Positions 43,861-52,884 are shown, counted from the stretch's first letter. The stretch is 64,000 nt of DNA from Bacteroidota bacterium (GCA_016868755.1 VGFU01000003.1:43001-107000); one strand, 5' to 3'. Numbers and translations: made by a program. Notes: generated by a model not told the origin, from the letters alone.

Positions 43861-44182
43861 TCAGCTCGCGGTACTTGCAGCAGGCGTGGACTTTGGCGTA
43901 GGCCTCATCTTTGGCCTTGACCTTTTGGGTGTCGTGGCCAGTTGCTGCTACGATTTCGTGAAGCTTTTGTTCGTTCAACTTCTTGGGGTTGAACGACACC
44001 TTGACCGTGTGGCTGTCGGTGGACCAGTCGGCGAAGCGCACCCCCGAGGTGTTGAGCAGGGCGGACTCGATGCGCTTTTCACACATTCCGCATACGCCGT
44101 CGACCCAAAACGTCACTTCTGCGGTTTGCGCAAGCGCGGAACCAGCAACTTGCAACCAGATACCTACGAGTAGCTTTTTCAT
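43850..44182 (-). CDS. Periplasmic heavy-metal-associated (HMA) domain protein
   Basis: A 110-residue exported metallochaperone: signal peptide MKKLLVGIWLQVAGSALAQ, then one ferredoxin-like HMA domain with the CxxC metal site C31-G-M-C34 (VDGVCGMCEKRIESAL). A second possible site, HACCKY (H99, C101, C102), lies near the C-terminus. Soluble HMA domains bind Cu(I). Export is unusual for Atx1-type chaperones and fits metal handoff in the periplasm next to a TonB-dependent receptor. One base separates its start from the di-heme gene's stop. Confidence 0.9.
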   Translation of the reverse strand: MKKLLVGIWLQVAGSALAQTAEVTFWVDGVCGMCEKRIESALLNTSGVRFADWSTDSHTVKVSFNPKKLNEQKLHEIVAATGHDTQKVKAKDEAYAKVHACCKYRELNAH

Positions 44183-44183
44183 C

Positions 44184-45242
44184 TTAATTGAATGGATTTT
44201 GGAAGAGCGTATCGCTCTCGATGGACGTGTCGGTTAACGTGTTCAAAAAGGCGACCAGGGCCATGCGCTCCTGAAGGTTGAGCCCGAGTCCGCCGGCGCG
44301 AATAATGTCGCCCATCGACGGGTCGATGTTGGGGGAATTGGCGTGGGTTCCGCTGTTGTAAAACTCGACCACCTGCATCAGCGTTTGGAATCGGCCGTCG
44401 TGCATGTAGGGCGCGGTGTAGGCAAGGTTACGCAGCGACGGAACCTTGAATTTTCCCACGTCGTTGGCGTTGCCGGTGACGCCGCCCAGACCGGGGTCGT
44501 CGTGCTCTTGGTCAAGGCCGTTGTTCATGAACTTGTGGTTGGTGAACAGGGTTCCGCCGTGGCAGTGAAAGCAGTCGGCCCCGCGCGTGGGAGCGTTGGG
44601 GTTGGCCTCGCCGTTGAACAGCTGCATTCCTTGCTGTTCCTCGGCCGTTAGGCTCTCAAGGCCGCGAACAAAGCGGTCAAACTTGCTCGATCCGCTCATA
44701 ATTGTGAGCATAAATTGCTCCACGGCAAGCCCAACTTCTTCTGCGGTAATGGTTTTTACGCCAAACGCCTTCCAGAACTGGTCGCGGTAGACAGGGTTGG
44801 CGTTTAGCGAGGCCAGAACGGCTTCGACACTATGATCCATTTCGATCGGATTCTCGATAGGCTCGAGGGATTGCTGGCGCAAGGTGGGTGTCCGTCCGTC
44901 CCAGAAAAAGGCGGTGTGGTAGGCCAAGTTGTGCAGCGGCATGCTGTTGCGGTCGCCCACGGCTCCGGTAATGCCCACAGAGTACTTCAGTCCGTGGTCG
45001 GTCATGCCAAAGCCCGTGTTGTGGCAGCTTGCGCAGCTTTGTGTGGAATCGCGCGACAGCACGGGGTCGTAAAACAGCCGTCGCCCAAGCAGAACGCCCT
45101 CGACGGTGAGCGGGTTGTCTTCGGGAATCGGCGGCGGCGGAAACCCTTGCGGGACCGCCAGCGCAAAGGGCGTCGTGGGCGGAGCGTCTTCGCCGCAACC
45201 TACCGCCACTGCGGCAAAGGCTAGGACGATCAGAATTCTCAT
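44184..45242 (-). CDS. Di-heme cytochrome c peroxidase / MbnH-MauG-like lipoprotein
   Basis: A 352-residue lipoprotein (MRILIVLAFAAVAVGCGED; lipidated Cys16) with two c-heme motifs, C70-A-S-C73-H74 and C224-F-H-C227-H228, and the family segments FFWDGRTPTLRQQ and APYMHDGRFQTL. CcpA-type peroxidases reduce H2O2; MauG/MbnH relatives oxidise a protein tryptophan. Its partner gene, overlapped by 4 bp (ATGA), is an MbnP-like protein, so MbnH-like Trp oxidation that matures a copper site is the best inference; a plain peroxidase cannot be excluded by reading. Start ATG 45242 is preferred to one eight codons upstream. Confidence 0.88.
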   Translation of the reverse strand: MRILIVLAFAAVAVGCGEDAPPTTPFALAVPQGFPPPPIPEDNPLTVEGVLLGRRLFYDPVLSRDSTQSCASCHNTGFGMTDHGLKYSVGITGAVGDRNSMPLHNLAYHTAFFWDGRTPTLRQQSLEPIENPIEMDHSVEAVLASLNANPVYRDQFWKAFGVKTITAEEVGLAVEQFMLTIMSGSSKFDRFVRGLESLTAEEQQGMQLFNGEANPNAPTRGADCFHCHGGTLFTNHKFMNNGLDQEHDDPGLGGVTGNANDVGKFKVPSLRNLAYTAPYMHDGRFQTLMQVVEFYNSGTHANSPNIDPSMGDIIRAGGLGLNLQERMALVAFLNTLTDTSIESDTLFQNPFN

Positions 45243-45994
45243 TTTTTGTTTTCTAAAGCGACCCAACTAAACGACTGACGCACGTTTTCTGAAATTCGGT
45301 GGGCGACTCCGCCATCAAACGTGCTGTGCGAGAAGGCACCGTCTTCGGATGGGCGAATTTCGTGGATGCCATAAAAAAGGCGGTCGGCATTCCAGTTGAG
45401 CACGAGCCGGCGCGATCCGTCGAGGTGAAGGTCGCCTTCGACGCGCACGGGCATTTGGTTTTCGAGCAGCGCGATGTGGTACAGCCACGGTTCTCGGGCG
45501 CCTAATTTTTGGTAAAACCCCTCAATGGCCATAAAGACGTACCCACCTTGCCAGCCCCAGTGAAGGTTGTTGACGGTAGGGTTGAGCGGGTGCCCCACCT
45601 TCCAAACCGAGGGATCGCCAAAGTTGACGGCCGAATCCAGCCCGACTTGGAACGTGATTCCGAGGTAGTGGCCTTTGGGAATGTTGTCGGGGATCTGCAC
45701 CGTCCAGGGCTTGCCTTTGGTAAAAAAGGCATACACGGGGTCGCCGGCCTCGTCCATCAAAGGCATTAGGCTCCCGTCCTCTTTAATCAGTGCAAATTCA
45801 CTCAAGAGCATGTCGCTGCGCTCCCACTGAAACGTGTCGCCCGTTTCGGGCTGTACCATATCCATGCTTTGGTAGGTGAGCTCTTGGCCGGCCCATTGGG
45901 GTTGCACGCTGATTTCGAGCGGAACTTCGGTGCCTTCGGGCGTGCAGGCCATTGCGAATGCGAGGAGGCTAAAAAAAAGAGGGTTGTAGCGCAT
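45239..45994 (-). CDS. MbnP-like copper-binding lipoprotein
   Basis: A 251-residue lipoprotein (LLAFAMACTPEG; lipidated Cys17) with the MbnP family signature in LNPTVNNLHWGWQGGYVFMA (H145, W146, W148), flanked by PWLYHIALLE (H173). In methanotroph MbnP a tryptophan is oxidised to kynurenine by MbnH and helps bind copper; here W146/W148 are the candidates. It is the first gene of the overlapped run MbnP-MbnH-HMA-receptor-ATPase and starts five bases after a TAACTTTA element. It is divergent from the SCO gene with a 33-bp gap. Confidence 0.85.
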   Translation of the reverse strand: MRYNPLFFSLLAFAMACTPEGTEVPLEISVQPQWAGQELTYQSMDMVQPETGDTFQWERSDMLLSEFALIKEDGSLMPLMDEAGDPVYAFFTKGKPWTVQIPDNIPKGHYLGITFQVGLDSAVNFGDPSVWKVGHPLNPTVNNLHWGWQGGYVFMAIEGFYQKLGAREPWLYHIALLENQMPVRVEGDLHLDGSRRLVLNWNADRLFYGIHEIRPSEDGAFSHSTFDGGVAHRISENVRQSFSWVALENKK

Positions 45995-45999
45995 CGCGG

Positions 46000-46007
46000 T
46001 AAAGTTA
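46000..46007 (-). promoter_or_regulatory. -7-like element for the mbnP-like operon (TAACTTTA)
   Basis: One mismatch from TAnnTTTG, ending five bases before the ATG at 45994, inside the 33-bp divergent gap to the SCO gene. On the other strand GAACTTCG (46016-46023) ends four bases before the SCO ATG. Confidence 0.4.
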
Positions 46008-46027
46008 AGGTTGCCGAACTTCGTGCC

Positions 46028-46720
46028 ATGACCGTGCCAAAAAAACCGCGGGGCTTGACGAAGTCCGAATACCTAAAAATACTCATTTTGTTGGGGATTT
46101 TTGTGATCGGGGTCACGGTCGCGTACCGCATTCAGCGACCGGAGCGGCAGTTGCCGATCCTTAACCCTTCGGACCTTAATCCGGCCTTGGTCGCCGACAG
46201 CCTTGAGGGCAAGGGCATGGACCACCGCGTGGCCGATTTTGACCTGGTGGACCAAACGGGAACGCGCCGTTCCGCCCGCGACGTCGAAGGAAAAGTCCGC
46301 GTCGTGAGCTACTTTTTTACCACATGCCCCAGCATTTGCGTGGACATGGCTGCTGGACTGCGGCGGGTTCAAGAAGCCTACCAAGGCGACGACCGAATCC
46401 GCATTCTGTCGCACACCGCGATGCCCGAGTACGATTCCGTACCCGTTTTGGCCGACTATGCCGCCCGGAACGGTTGCGATCCAGCCCAATGGTGGCTGCT
46501 AACGGGCTCACCTGCTGAGCTCAATCGCCTTGCCCGCACGAGCTATTTTGCCGTGCTCGAAGAGGGGCAGGGCTGGGACGAGCACTCATTCATCCACACC
46601 GAGAATTTAGTGCTGGTGGACGCCCAGGGGCGCTTGCGGGGCTACTACGACGGGACCGACCCCAAGGCCGTGGACCAGCTGATCAAGGACCTTCCATTGC
46701 TTTTGCCCGATGCCCGCTAA
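46028..46720 (+). CDS. SCO1/SenC-family copper chaperone
   Basis: A 230-residue thioredoxin-fold protein anchored by one N-terminal helix (YLKILILLGIFVIGVTVAY). The copper ligands are visible: C100 and C104 in FFTTCPSICVDM, and H190 in SFIHTENLVLVD. SCO proteins deliver copper to the CuA site of cytochrome c oxidase or act as thiol reductants in the periplasm. It starts divergently from the MbnP-like gene. Start ATG 46028 is chosen; an upstream in-frame extension runs antisense into that gene. Confidence 0.94.
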   Translation: MTVPKKPRGLTKSEYLKILILLGIFVIGVTVAYRIQRPERQLPILNPSDLNPALVADSLEGKGMDHRVADFDLVDQTGTRRSARDVEGKVRVVSYFFTTCPSICVDMAAGLRRVQEAYQGDDRIRILSHTAMPEYDSVPVLADYAARNGCDPAQWWLLTGSPAELNRLARTSYFAVLEEGQGWDEHSFIHTENLVLVDAQGRLRGYYDGTDPKAVDQLIKDLPLLLPDAR

Positions 46721-47561
46721 CCTGAGCCCCTTGCGCGTGGCGCTCCTTCAGTACGGCATCGAATGGTGCAAGCCCGAAGCCAATTTTGCGCGGATTCGCT
46801 CGCTGCTTCCCGCGCCCGGCAGCGTGGACGTGCTGCTGCTCCCCGAAGCGTATGCAACGGGATTCGCCACGCCTCAGGCCCGCGAGGTCGCGGCGCATTC
46901 GGTCGCAGCGGTCGACTTTTTGAAGGCGCTCGCCGCCGAATTGCAGTGCGCCGTGGGCGCTTCAGTGTTCAGTCCGCACGCTTCAGGCAAGGTGGCCAAT
47001 CGGTTTTATTGGGTGGAGCCCGACGGAACCACCACCACGGCCGACAAGCGCCACCTTTTTGCCGTGGCAGGCGAGCACCGCGATTTTGAGCGCGGAACTG
47101 AGGCGGTTGTCGTGATTTGGCGCGGATGGCGGCTCCGTCTGGCCGTGTGCTTTGACCTGCGTTTTCCGGTTTGGCTGCGCAACACGCTCGATGCCGACGG
47201 AACCCCCGCCTACGACGGCCTGCTCGTGGTGGCCAACTGGCCAGAGGCCCGCGAAGCCGCGTGGACTACGCTGCTGGCAGCCCGAGCCATGGAAAACCAG
47301 TGCTACGTCGCAGGCGTGAACCGCGTGGGCACCGACGGATTTGGGGTGGACCACAGCGGGGCGAGCCGCATCATCGGCCCGTGGGGCGACATTTTGGCCG
47401 AATCAGCGCCCCATCAGCCTGTGGTACTCCGGGCCGAATGGGACCCTATTCACCTGGCCGCGGTGCGGAAGCGCTTCCCGTTCCTTGCGGACCAGGATCC
47501 GTTTGCGGTGCTGGGGTTGCCCCCGGAAGCCACTGGCGTTCCACCGTCCAGCCAACCGTAA
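46710..47561 (+). CDS. Nitrilase-superfamily amidohydrolase (omega-amidase-like)
   Basis: A 283-residue carbon-nitrogen hydrolase with the catalytic triad E46 (LLLPEAYATGF), K113 (ADKRHLF) and C147 (RLAVCFDLRFP). Length and AVCFDLRFPVWLRN fit the omega-amidase / NIT2-like branch, which hydrolyses alpha-ketoglutaramate; the exact substrate is inferred. The start overlaps the SCO gene by 11 bp, so the two are co-expressed. The last 38 codons overlap the end of the converging lipoprotein gene. Confidence 0.92.
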   Translation: MPANLSPLRVALLQYGIEWCKPEANFARIRSLLPAPGSVDVLLLPEAYATGFATPQAREVAAHSVAAVDFLKALAAELQCAVGASVFSPHASGKVANRFYWVEPDGTTTTADKRHLFAVAGEHRDFERGTEAVVVIWRGWRLRLAVCFDLRFPVWLRNTLDADGTPAYDGLLVVANWPEAREAAWTTLLAARAMENQCYVAGVNRVGTDGFGVDHSGASRIIGPWGDILAESAPHQPVVLRAEWDPIHLAAVRKRFPFLADQDPFAVLGLPPEATGVPPSSQP

Positions 47562-48579
47562 CCTCGATTGCTTCAGCATCGGCGACGGGGAGTTCGGCCG
47601 CCGTCCGCGTCCACCATTTGGGGGCGTCGCGCAGCCCGTTTGCGTTGCGGTCCACAAAACTCTGGAGTTGGTACTTGCCGGGCTTCAAACCTTCTAGCGT
47701 CCAGGTCCCCGCGCCAAACCCCTGCCACAGCACGATTCCGTCGCGCCGCAGCTGGTGAACCCAAGCACCTTCTCCGCCGGCGGGGGAAACTGTCAACCTC
47801 AGGACGCCCGAGGAATCCGCTGGGAGCGGGCGGTACAGCGCCACGCTGTCGGGCTTCGATCCGGGCTCCGCCAGCCAGAGGACTAGGCTGTCCCCGGGAC
47901 CCACGTCTTCAGCGAACCAAGCGATGGGTACCTGCTCACCGGTTCCCAACTGAAGGTTGCCGTCGGGGTCGCTGAACCCGAAAATTCGGTAGCGCCCCTG
48001 GGCGAGGTAGGGTAGCGTGAAGCCGCCGTCTTTGCCGCTTCGGGTCCCGTACAGCGGAGCGCGGTACATCGCGGAATCTGGCGCGTCGGCCCCGTGCAGT
48101 ACCACCGCTTGGTTGTCCCAGGCCCTGCCCGTCACCGAGTTCATCACCACGCCCCGAATTTCACCTGAATCAATCGCCTCGCCCGTGGCAAACACCCAAA
48201 ACGGTTCCTTCATCGGATTGCCCTCGTGCAAATCCTTGACGGCGCTGCCAAATTGGACCACGTAGGTGCGGTCAGGGGCCAAGGATCCGTCCCATTGCAC
48301 GCGTAAGGATTTACCGCTCAGGTTAAACCGAGGTTCCGAGGGTAGGGGCGGCGAAAAACGCAGGTTGACGCCCGGATTATTAAGCACGACAAATTCGTCA
48401 AACGTCCATTCGAGGGAATTCGTCTGCACCGACGTGGCACCCAACGTCACACTCGCGGAACGAACCATGGGGCCATCCTGGTCGCGCGGACCCCCATCGG
48501 GCGGAGCGGGTAAAGCACAGCCATAGATCACGCTCAATGCGCTCACGAGTAGAATTATTGAACGACAGGCTAAACGCAT
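47446..48579 (-). CDS. Ig-like (Big_5) domain lipoprotein
   Basis: A 377-residue lipoprotein (LVSALSVIYGCALPAPPDGG; lipidated Cys21). The sequence after the cysteine (APPDGGPRDQDGP) is the usual start of Bacteroidota Big_5 proteins. An Ig-like domain follows (about 38-130: LEWTFDEFVVLNNPG, YVVQFGSAVKDLHEGNP), then a carboxypeptidase-regulatory-like/SpaA-type beta domain (GRYRIFGFSDPDGNLQLG, PGKYQLQSFVDRNANGLRD). The Pro/Gly-rich C-terminus is encoded in a 116-bp antisense overlap with the nitrilase gene. Function unknown. Confidence 0.85.
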   Translation of the reverse strand: MRLACRSIILLVSALSVIYGCALPAPPDGGPRDQDGPMVRSASVTLGATSVQTNSLEWTFDEFVVLNNPGVNLRFSPPLPSEPRFNLSGKSLRVQWDGSLAPDRTYVVQFGSAVKDLHEGNPMKEPFWVFATGEAIDSGEIRGVVMNSVTGRAWDNQAVVLHGADAPDSAMYRAPLYGTRSGKDGGFTLPYLAQGRYRIFGFSDPDGNLQLGTGEQVPIAWFAEDVGPGDSLVLWLAEPGSKPDSVALYRPLPADSSGVLRLTVSPAGGEGAWVHQLRRDGIVLWQGFGAGTWTLEGLKPGKYQLQSFVDRNANGLRDAPKWWTRTAAELPVADAEAIEVTVGWTVERQWLPGATPAPQTDPGPQGTGSASAPRPGE

Positions 48580-48633
48580 AATATGTTTTTATCCCGATAT
48601 TTACAAAGTCTATAATCCTTTACCTGCAAAAAC
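48580..48633. promoter_or_regulatory. Divergent promoter region, lipoprotein / adhesin
   Basis: A 54-bp AT-rich gap between divergent genes. It must hold both promoters; TATAATCC on the plus strand and TAGACTTTG on the minus strand are the nearest -7-like sequences. Confidence 0.4.
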
Positions 48634-51600
48634 ATGTACAAACCTACTCTATTTGCTGCGCTGGTAAGCATTTTTTCCTTGGGCGCAACCACTTCAGCAG
48701 TTGCCCAAACCTACTGTACCACGGTAGGTCCTTCATCACTTATTGATACCGAAATCCGCGACGTATACCTGCAGGGCGACAACTACGGCATCAGCAACCC
48801 CACGACCTGCCCGGCGGTGGCGGGACTCCGCGACTACACTCAAGTGGACTCGGCCGATTTGAGTTTGGGCACCTCCTACACGCTCGAGGCGCTGATGGGC
48901 ACCTGCTTGGGCAACTACAACTCGTTCGCCAAGGCCTGGGTCGATTGGAACAAAGACGGTGATTTTACCGATGCCGGCGAAGAATTGGGAACCTGGGGCC
49001 CGTTAATGACCGCGCCCCTGGCTTCTACCCAACGCAATTCGAGCTTCAGCTTTACCGTTCCGACCGGCGCGAGCCTTGGCCGCAGCCGCCTCCGCGTCAT
49101 GCTGCGTGAAGGCGGAACCGCTACCAACACGACCCCGTGTGCGTCATTCTCGTGGGGATCCGTTCACGACTACACCGTTCGCATCACCAATACTCCGCCG
49201 GCGTGCCCCATCCCGGGAACGCTGAGTGTTTCGGGTGTTGCTTCGACCCAAGCCACCATTAACTGGGTATCGCTCGGAACCAACTTTGACATTCAGTACG
49301 GTGCCACAGGCTTCACCCTCGGGTCAGGCACCACGGTGATGAGCACCACGACGAGCAAGCAGCTCACAGCACTCACCCCCAATACTGCGTACGACGTCTA
49401 CGTTCGCCGCAACTGCGGTGCAGCCGGTACCTCAGGCTGGGCTGGACCTATTGCCTTCAGCACCACTTGTGCAACCTTGGCTCTACCGACGACCGAAACG
49501 TTTACCACCTTCCCGCCCAACTGCTGGACCCACAACACTGGAACGGCCAACTGGCTTAGCTACACCACCGGCGGCGTTACGTATGCAAAGGCGGATTTCT
49601 GGTCCAAGAACCAGTACTCGTACATATTGCAGTCCGCACCAATTGCCATTACGACCGCTGCTCGTGCGGTGGTGGACTGGTCGCACATGTACATGAGCAG
49701 CTACCCTAACGATAGTTTGACGCTACGCGTTCGCGACATCAACAGCAGTACCTGGACCAACGTATTCACGCTCAAAGGAACCAACTTCAATACGCCTGGC
49801 GCTGCCTCGACTTCGCCAGCGTCTGCCTTCTCGCATACCATTGCCTACTTACCGTCTTCTTTTGTTGGTCAAACAATTGTGGCTCAGCTTTATGGATGGT
49901 CAGACTTCGGCCCAGACTTATTCGTGGACTACATCACCATTGAAGCGCAACCGGCTTGCCCCGAACCTTTGCAGTTAGGTGCAACGGGCATAACGGACGT
50001 AGGAGCTACGCTTAACTGGCAAAGTGGAGCTAGCAGCTTCGCCGTACAGTGGGGGCCAACAGGCTTTAACATTGGTACGGGAAGTTCGGATACGGTTTCA
50101 ACTACTTCAAAGACGGTGACTGGACTTATGCCGAACTACGACTACGACTTTTATGTGATGACGTTGTGCGGAACCGCCGGCAACTCCGTGTGGAGTGGTC
50201 CCTACAGCTTCACCACGCTTTGCGCGGGCTTCGCACTCCCGAGCGGCTACAGCCAAAACTTCGACAACCTGACGGTGGGAGACCAACCCGAGTGCTGGTT
50301 TGTCAACGGTGGCGCTACGCTCGAAGTCGCGACGGGCACCGGAACCGGAGCGGCCTACTCGACTCCGAACTTTGCAGAGTTCTATTCGGGATCCACGGCC
50401 GGTGCTGGGGCAATCTCTCCGATGTTTAATGGCCTTGCTAACGGCACAGGGCAAATTCGCTTCCGCGCCAAAAAGGCATTTACCTGGTCGACTGTAAGCC
50501 TACAGGTAGGAGTGCTCTCTTCACCAGCCAACCCAAGTTCGTTTGTGCTGGTTGCAACCATTCCGCTAACCGACAACTGGGACGAGTTCACGGTTCCCTT
50601 CCCCGTAGTTCCGGCAGGCTTCAAGCACGTTGCTATTCGCACCAGCACAACGTGGGTCACGGCAAACATTGATAACGTAGTGTACGAAGCCCAGCCGGCT
50701 TGCCTGCCTGCAACATTGGGTGCGGCTAGTGCGGGAGCCACCAACGCCGTCATTACGTGGACGCATGGCGGAACCAATACTCCAGGGGCAACGATCGCAT
50801 GGGGTCCGCTCGGCTTTAATCCGGGAACGGGGGTAATCCCCAATGTTGGTAATGGTGTCGGAACGAGCTACACCATAACTGGATTAGCTCCTAACACTTC
50901 CTACACGGCGTGGATCGCCGACTCGTGCGGTGCCACCACGCGTGCGCCTTGGCACGGACCGATCAACTTTACGACGAGCTGCTTAGGCGTGGCAATGCCG
51001 TATACCGAGAACTTTGACCTCAATCCGCTTCAGTGCTGGACCAACGGTGGAACTAAAGTGATGATGCAGCATGCCATGGCTACGGGCAATGCGATGCGAG
51101 GAAACTTTTGGTCGTGGACCGGCGGAAACTTTGCGACCATTTCTTCGCGGCCGGTGACCATAAATGCCGCCGCTCAGGCGACGTTTGAGTGGTCGCACCA
51201 GTACATGTCGTTCTATCCGAATGACCGACTGTACCTGCTTGGCAAAACCCTCACGGCTACCTCATGGGATACCCTGGTGAAGCTATCAGGACCGTCGTTT
51301 AACTCACCGGGTGCGGGAACTACCACTCCGGGCACCTTTATCGATACGACCGTAACCTTGCCCACATCATGGGTGGGTAGCCAAGCCGTGTTCCGATTTG
51401 TTGCCCACTCAGGTTTTGGACCCGACGTCTTCTTTGACAACCTCGTGGTTGAAGCAATACCGACCTGTCCTAACCCCTTGGGAACGATTGTGGCTGGAAG
51501 CGTTTCGACGACGAGCGTTGGCGTGAACTGGACGCACGTGGGCAGTACGCCCCTGGGCTCCAACGTCAAGTGGGGCCCCACCGGCTTCTGGACGGGAACC

Positions 51601-52878
51601 GGAACCGGCGCCAACGGTACGACGGCGTACAACGTTACGAAGCCCTACACCATTACAGGTCTTACCGCGGGCACCTCGTACGACGTGTACATTCGCGACA
51701 GCTGCTCGGCGACCGATAAGTCGGGCTGGGCAGGACCCTACACAGTGACTACGGCGCTTTGTCCTCCGGCCAACCAGTGTACGTCAATTATGTACATGAA
51801 GGATTCGTGGGGCGACGGCTGGAATGGCGGCGTCATCTCGGCCCAGCAGAAGATTTCAGGTAACTGGGTTAACGTGAAAAACTTTACGTTCACTACGGGT
51901 ACTTCAGCTACGGACTCGGTGCGCTTCTGTGCGGGCGACTCGGTACGGATCATGGTGACCAGTGCCGGCGCCTACCCAGGCGAGATGGGCTTTGACCTGG
52001 TCGGGCCCTTTGGCGACACGCTTTCAACGCTTCCCTACAACTCGACCCTAGTTGCGGGCTCGTCCATCAACAGCTTTGTAGCACAGTGTTCTCCGTGCGG
52101 AGTTCCCGTTGGGGTCAACGCCGCCGGCAGCACGACCTGCACCACGACTACGGTGACGTGGACGGCTCCGAGTTCGGCCACGAGCAGCAAACTGGAGTAC
52201 GGAGTTACGGGATTCACTCCGGGCTCAGGTACGCTGATCACGGGCATTACGGGAGGAACGACCAACTTGACGGGCCTAACTCCGAACACAACCTATCAGG
52301 TGTATGTGCAGTCGGTGTGCAGCTCAGGCACGAGTTCGTGGTCATCTCCGGCTACAGTGACGACGTCCAATGCGCCGCAGCCCACGGTTACGGCGACGTA
52401 TTCGGTGCTCTCGCTGAACCCGGTAACGATTCAGTTCAACGCCACCACGGCCAATGCAACCAGCGTCAGCTGGAGCTTCAGCAACGGCGGATCGGCCACG
52501 GGCGCTAGTACGGTTCAGACCTTTGGCACCAACGGCCCGGCATCTGCGGTAGTTACCGCAACCAATGCCTGTGGATCAGCCAGCAGCACGCTGAACTTCA
52601 CGGTAGGCATGGGTGAAAACGCCCTGGCAACGCTCCGGGTGTTCCCGAACCCCACCAGCGGACAGGTTCGCGTGGAATTCCCCATGCTTGCGGGCGGAAC
52701 GGCCGAGGTGCGCGTAACCTCGGTGGCTGGAAGCCAGCTTGCAGTGAAGCGCGGAGTATTTGCCGCGGGAACCCAGCAACTTGAGCTCGACCTACGCCAT
52801 TTGGCTTCGGGCATCTACTTGCTCGAGGTACAAACGGAAGACGCGGTAGGTGTCCAGCGCCTCGTGATCGAGCGCTAG
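48634..52878 (+). CDS. Large modular T9SS type A adhesin (GEVED, fibronectin III, jelly-roll repeats)
   Basis: A 1414-residue secreted protein. Signal peptide to about residue 25 (TTSAVAQ), GEVED domain (about 50-187: AWVDWNKDGDFTDAGEELG), then fibronectin-III domains starting near 189, 440, 689, 945 and 1154. The first three are each followed by a jelly-roll/'choice-of-anchor' domain (starting near 278, 529, 782: LPTTETFTTFPPNCW, LPSGYSQNFDNL, MPYTENFDLNPLQCW). A different module with KDSWGDGWNGG is near 1042, a PKD-like domain near 1248 and a type A sorting domain from 1334 (LRVFPNPTSG). Likely cell-surface attachment or polymer binding. Its terminator lies inside comF. Confidence 0.93.
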   Translation: MYKPTLFAALVSIFSLGATTSAVAQTYCTTVGPSSLIDTEIRDVYLQGDNYGISNPTTCPAVAGLRDYTQVDSADLSLGTSYTLEALMGTCLGNYNSFAKAWVDWNKDGDFTDAGEELGTWGPLMTAPLASTQRNSSFSFTVPTGASLGRSRLRVMLREGGTATNTTPCASFSWGSVHDYTVRITNTPPACPIPGTLSVSGVASTQATINWVSLGTNFDIQYGATGFTLGSGTTVMSTTTSKQLTALTPNTAYDVYVRRNCGAAGTSGWAGPIAFSTTCATLALPTTETFTTFPPNCWTHNTGTANWLSYTTGGVTYAKADFWSKNQYSYILQSAPIAITTAARAVVDWSHMYMSSYPNDSLTLRVRDINSSTWTNVFTLKGTNFNTPGAASTSPASAFSHTIAYLPSSFVGQTIVAQLYGWSDFGPDLFVDYITIEAQPACPEPLQLGATGITDVGATLNWQSGASSFAVQWGPTGFNIGTGSSDTVSTTSKTVTGLMPNYDYDFYVMTLCGTAGNSVWSGPYSFTTLCAGFALPSGYSQNFDNLTVGDQPECWFVNGGATLEVATGTGTGAAYSTPNFAEFYSGSTAGAGAISPMFNGLANGTGQIRFRAKKAFTWSTVSLQVGVLSSPANPSSFVLVATIPLTDNWDEFTVPFPVVPAGFKHVAIRTSTTWVTANIDNVVYEAQPACLPATLGAASAGATNAVITWTHGGTNTPGATIAWGPLGFNPGTGVIPNVGNGVGTSYTITGLAPNTSYTAWIADSCGATTRAPWHGPINFTTSCLGVAMPYTENFDLNPLQCWTNGGTKVMMQHAMATGNAMRGNFWSWTGGNFATISSRPVTINAAAQATFEWSHQYMSFYPNDRLYLLGKTLTATSWDTLVKLSGPSFNSPGAGTTTPGTFIDTTVTLPTSWVGSQAVFRFVAHSGFGPDVFFDNLVVEAIPTCPNPLGTIVAGSVSTTSVGVNWTHVGSTPLGSNVKWGPTGFWTGTGTGANGTTAYNVTKPYTITGLTAGTSYDVYIRDSCSATDKSGWAGPYTVTTALCPPANQCTSIMYMKDSWGDGWNGGVISAQQKISGNWVNVKNFTFTTGTSATDSVRFCAGDSVRIMVTSAGAYPGEMGFDLVGPFGDTLSTLPYNSTLVAGSSINSFVAQCSPCGVPVGVNAAGSTTCTTTTVTWTAPSSATSSKLEYGVTGFTPGSGTLITGITGGTTNLTGLTPNTTYQVYVQSVCSSGTSSWSSPATVTTSNAPQPTVTATYSVLSLNPVTIQFNATTANATSVSWSFSNGGSATGASTVQTFGTNGPASAVVTATNACGSASSTLNFTVGMGENALATLRVFPNPTSGQVRVEFPMLAGGTAEVRVTSVAGSQLAVKRGVFAAGTQQLELDLRHLASGIYLLEVQTEDAVGVQRLVIER

Positions 52879-52884
52879 GGCTCG

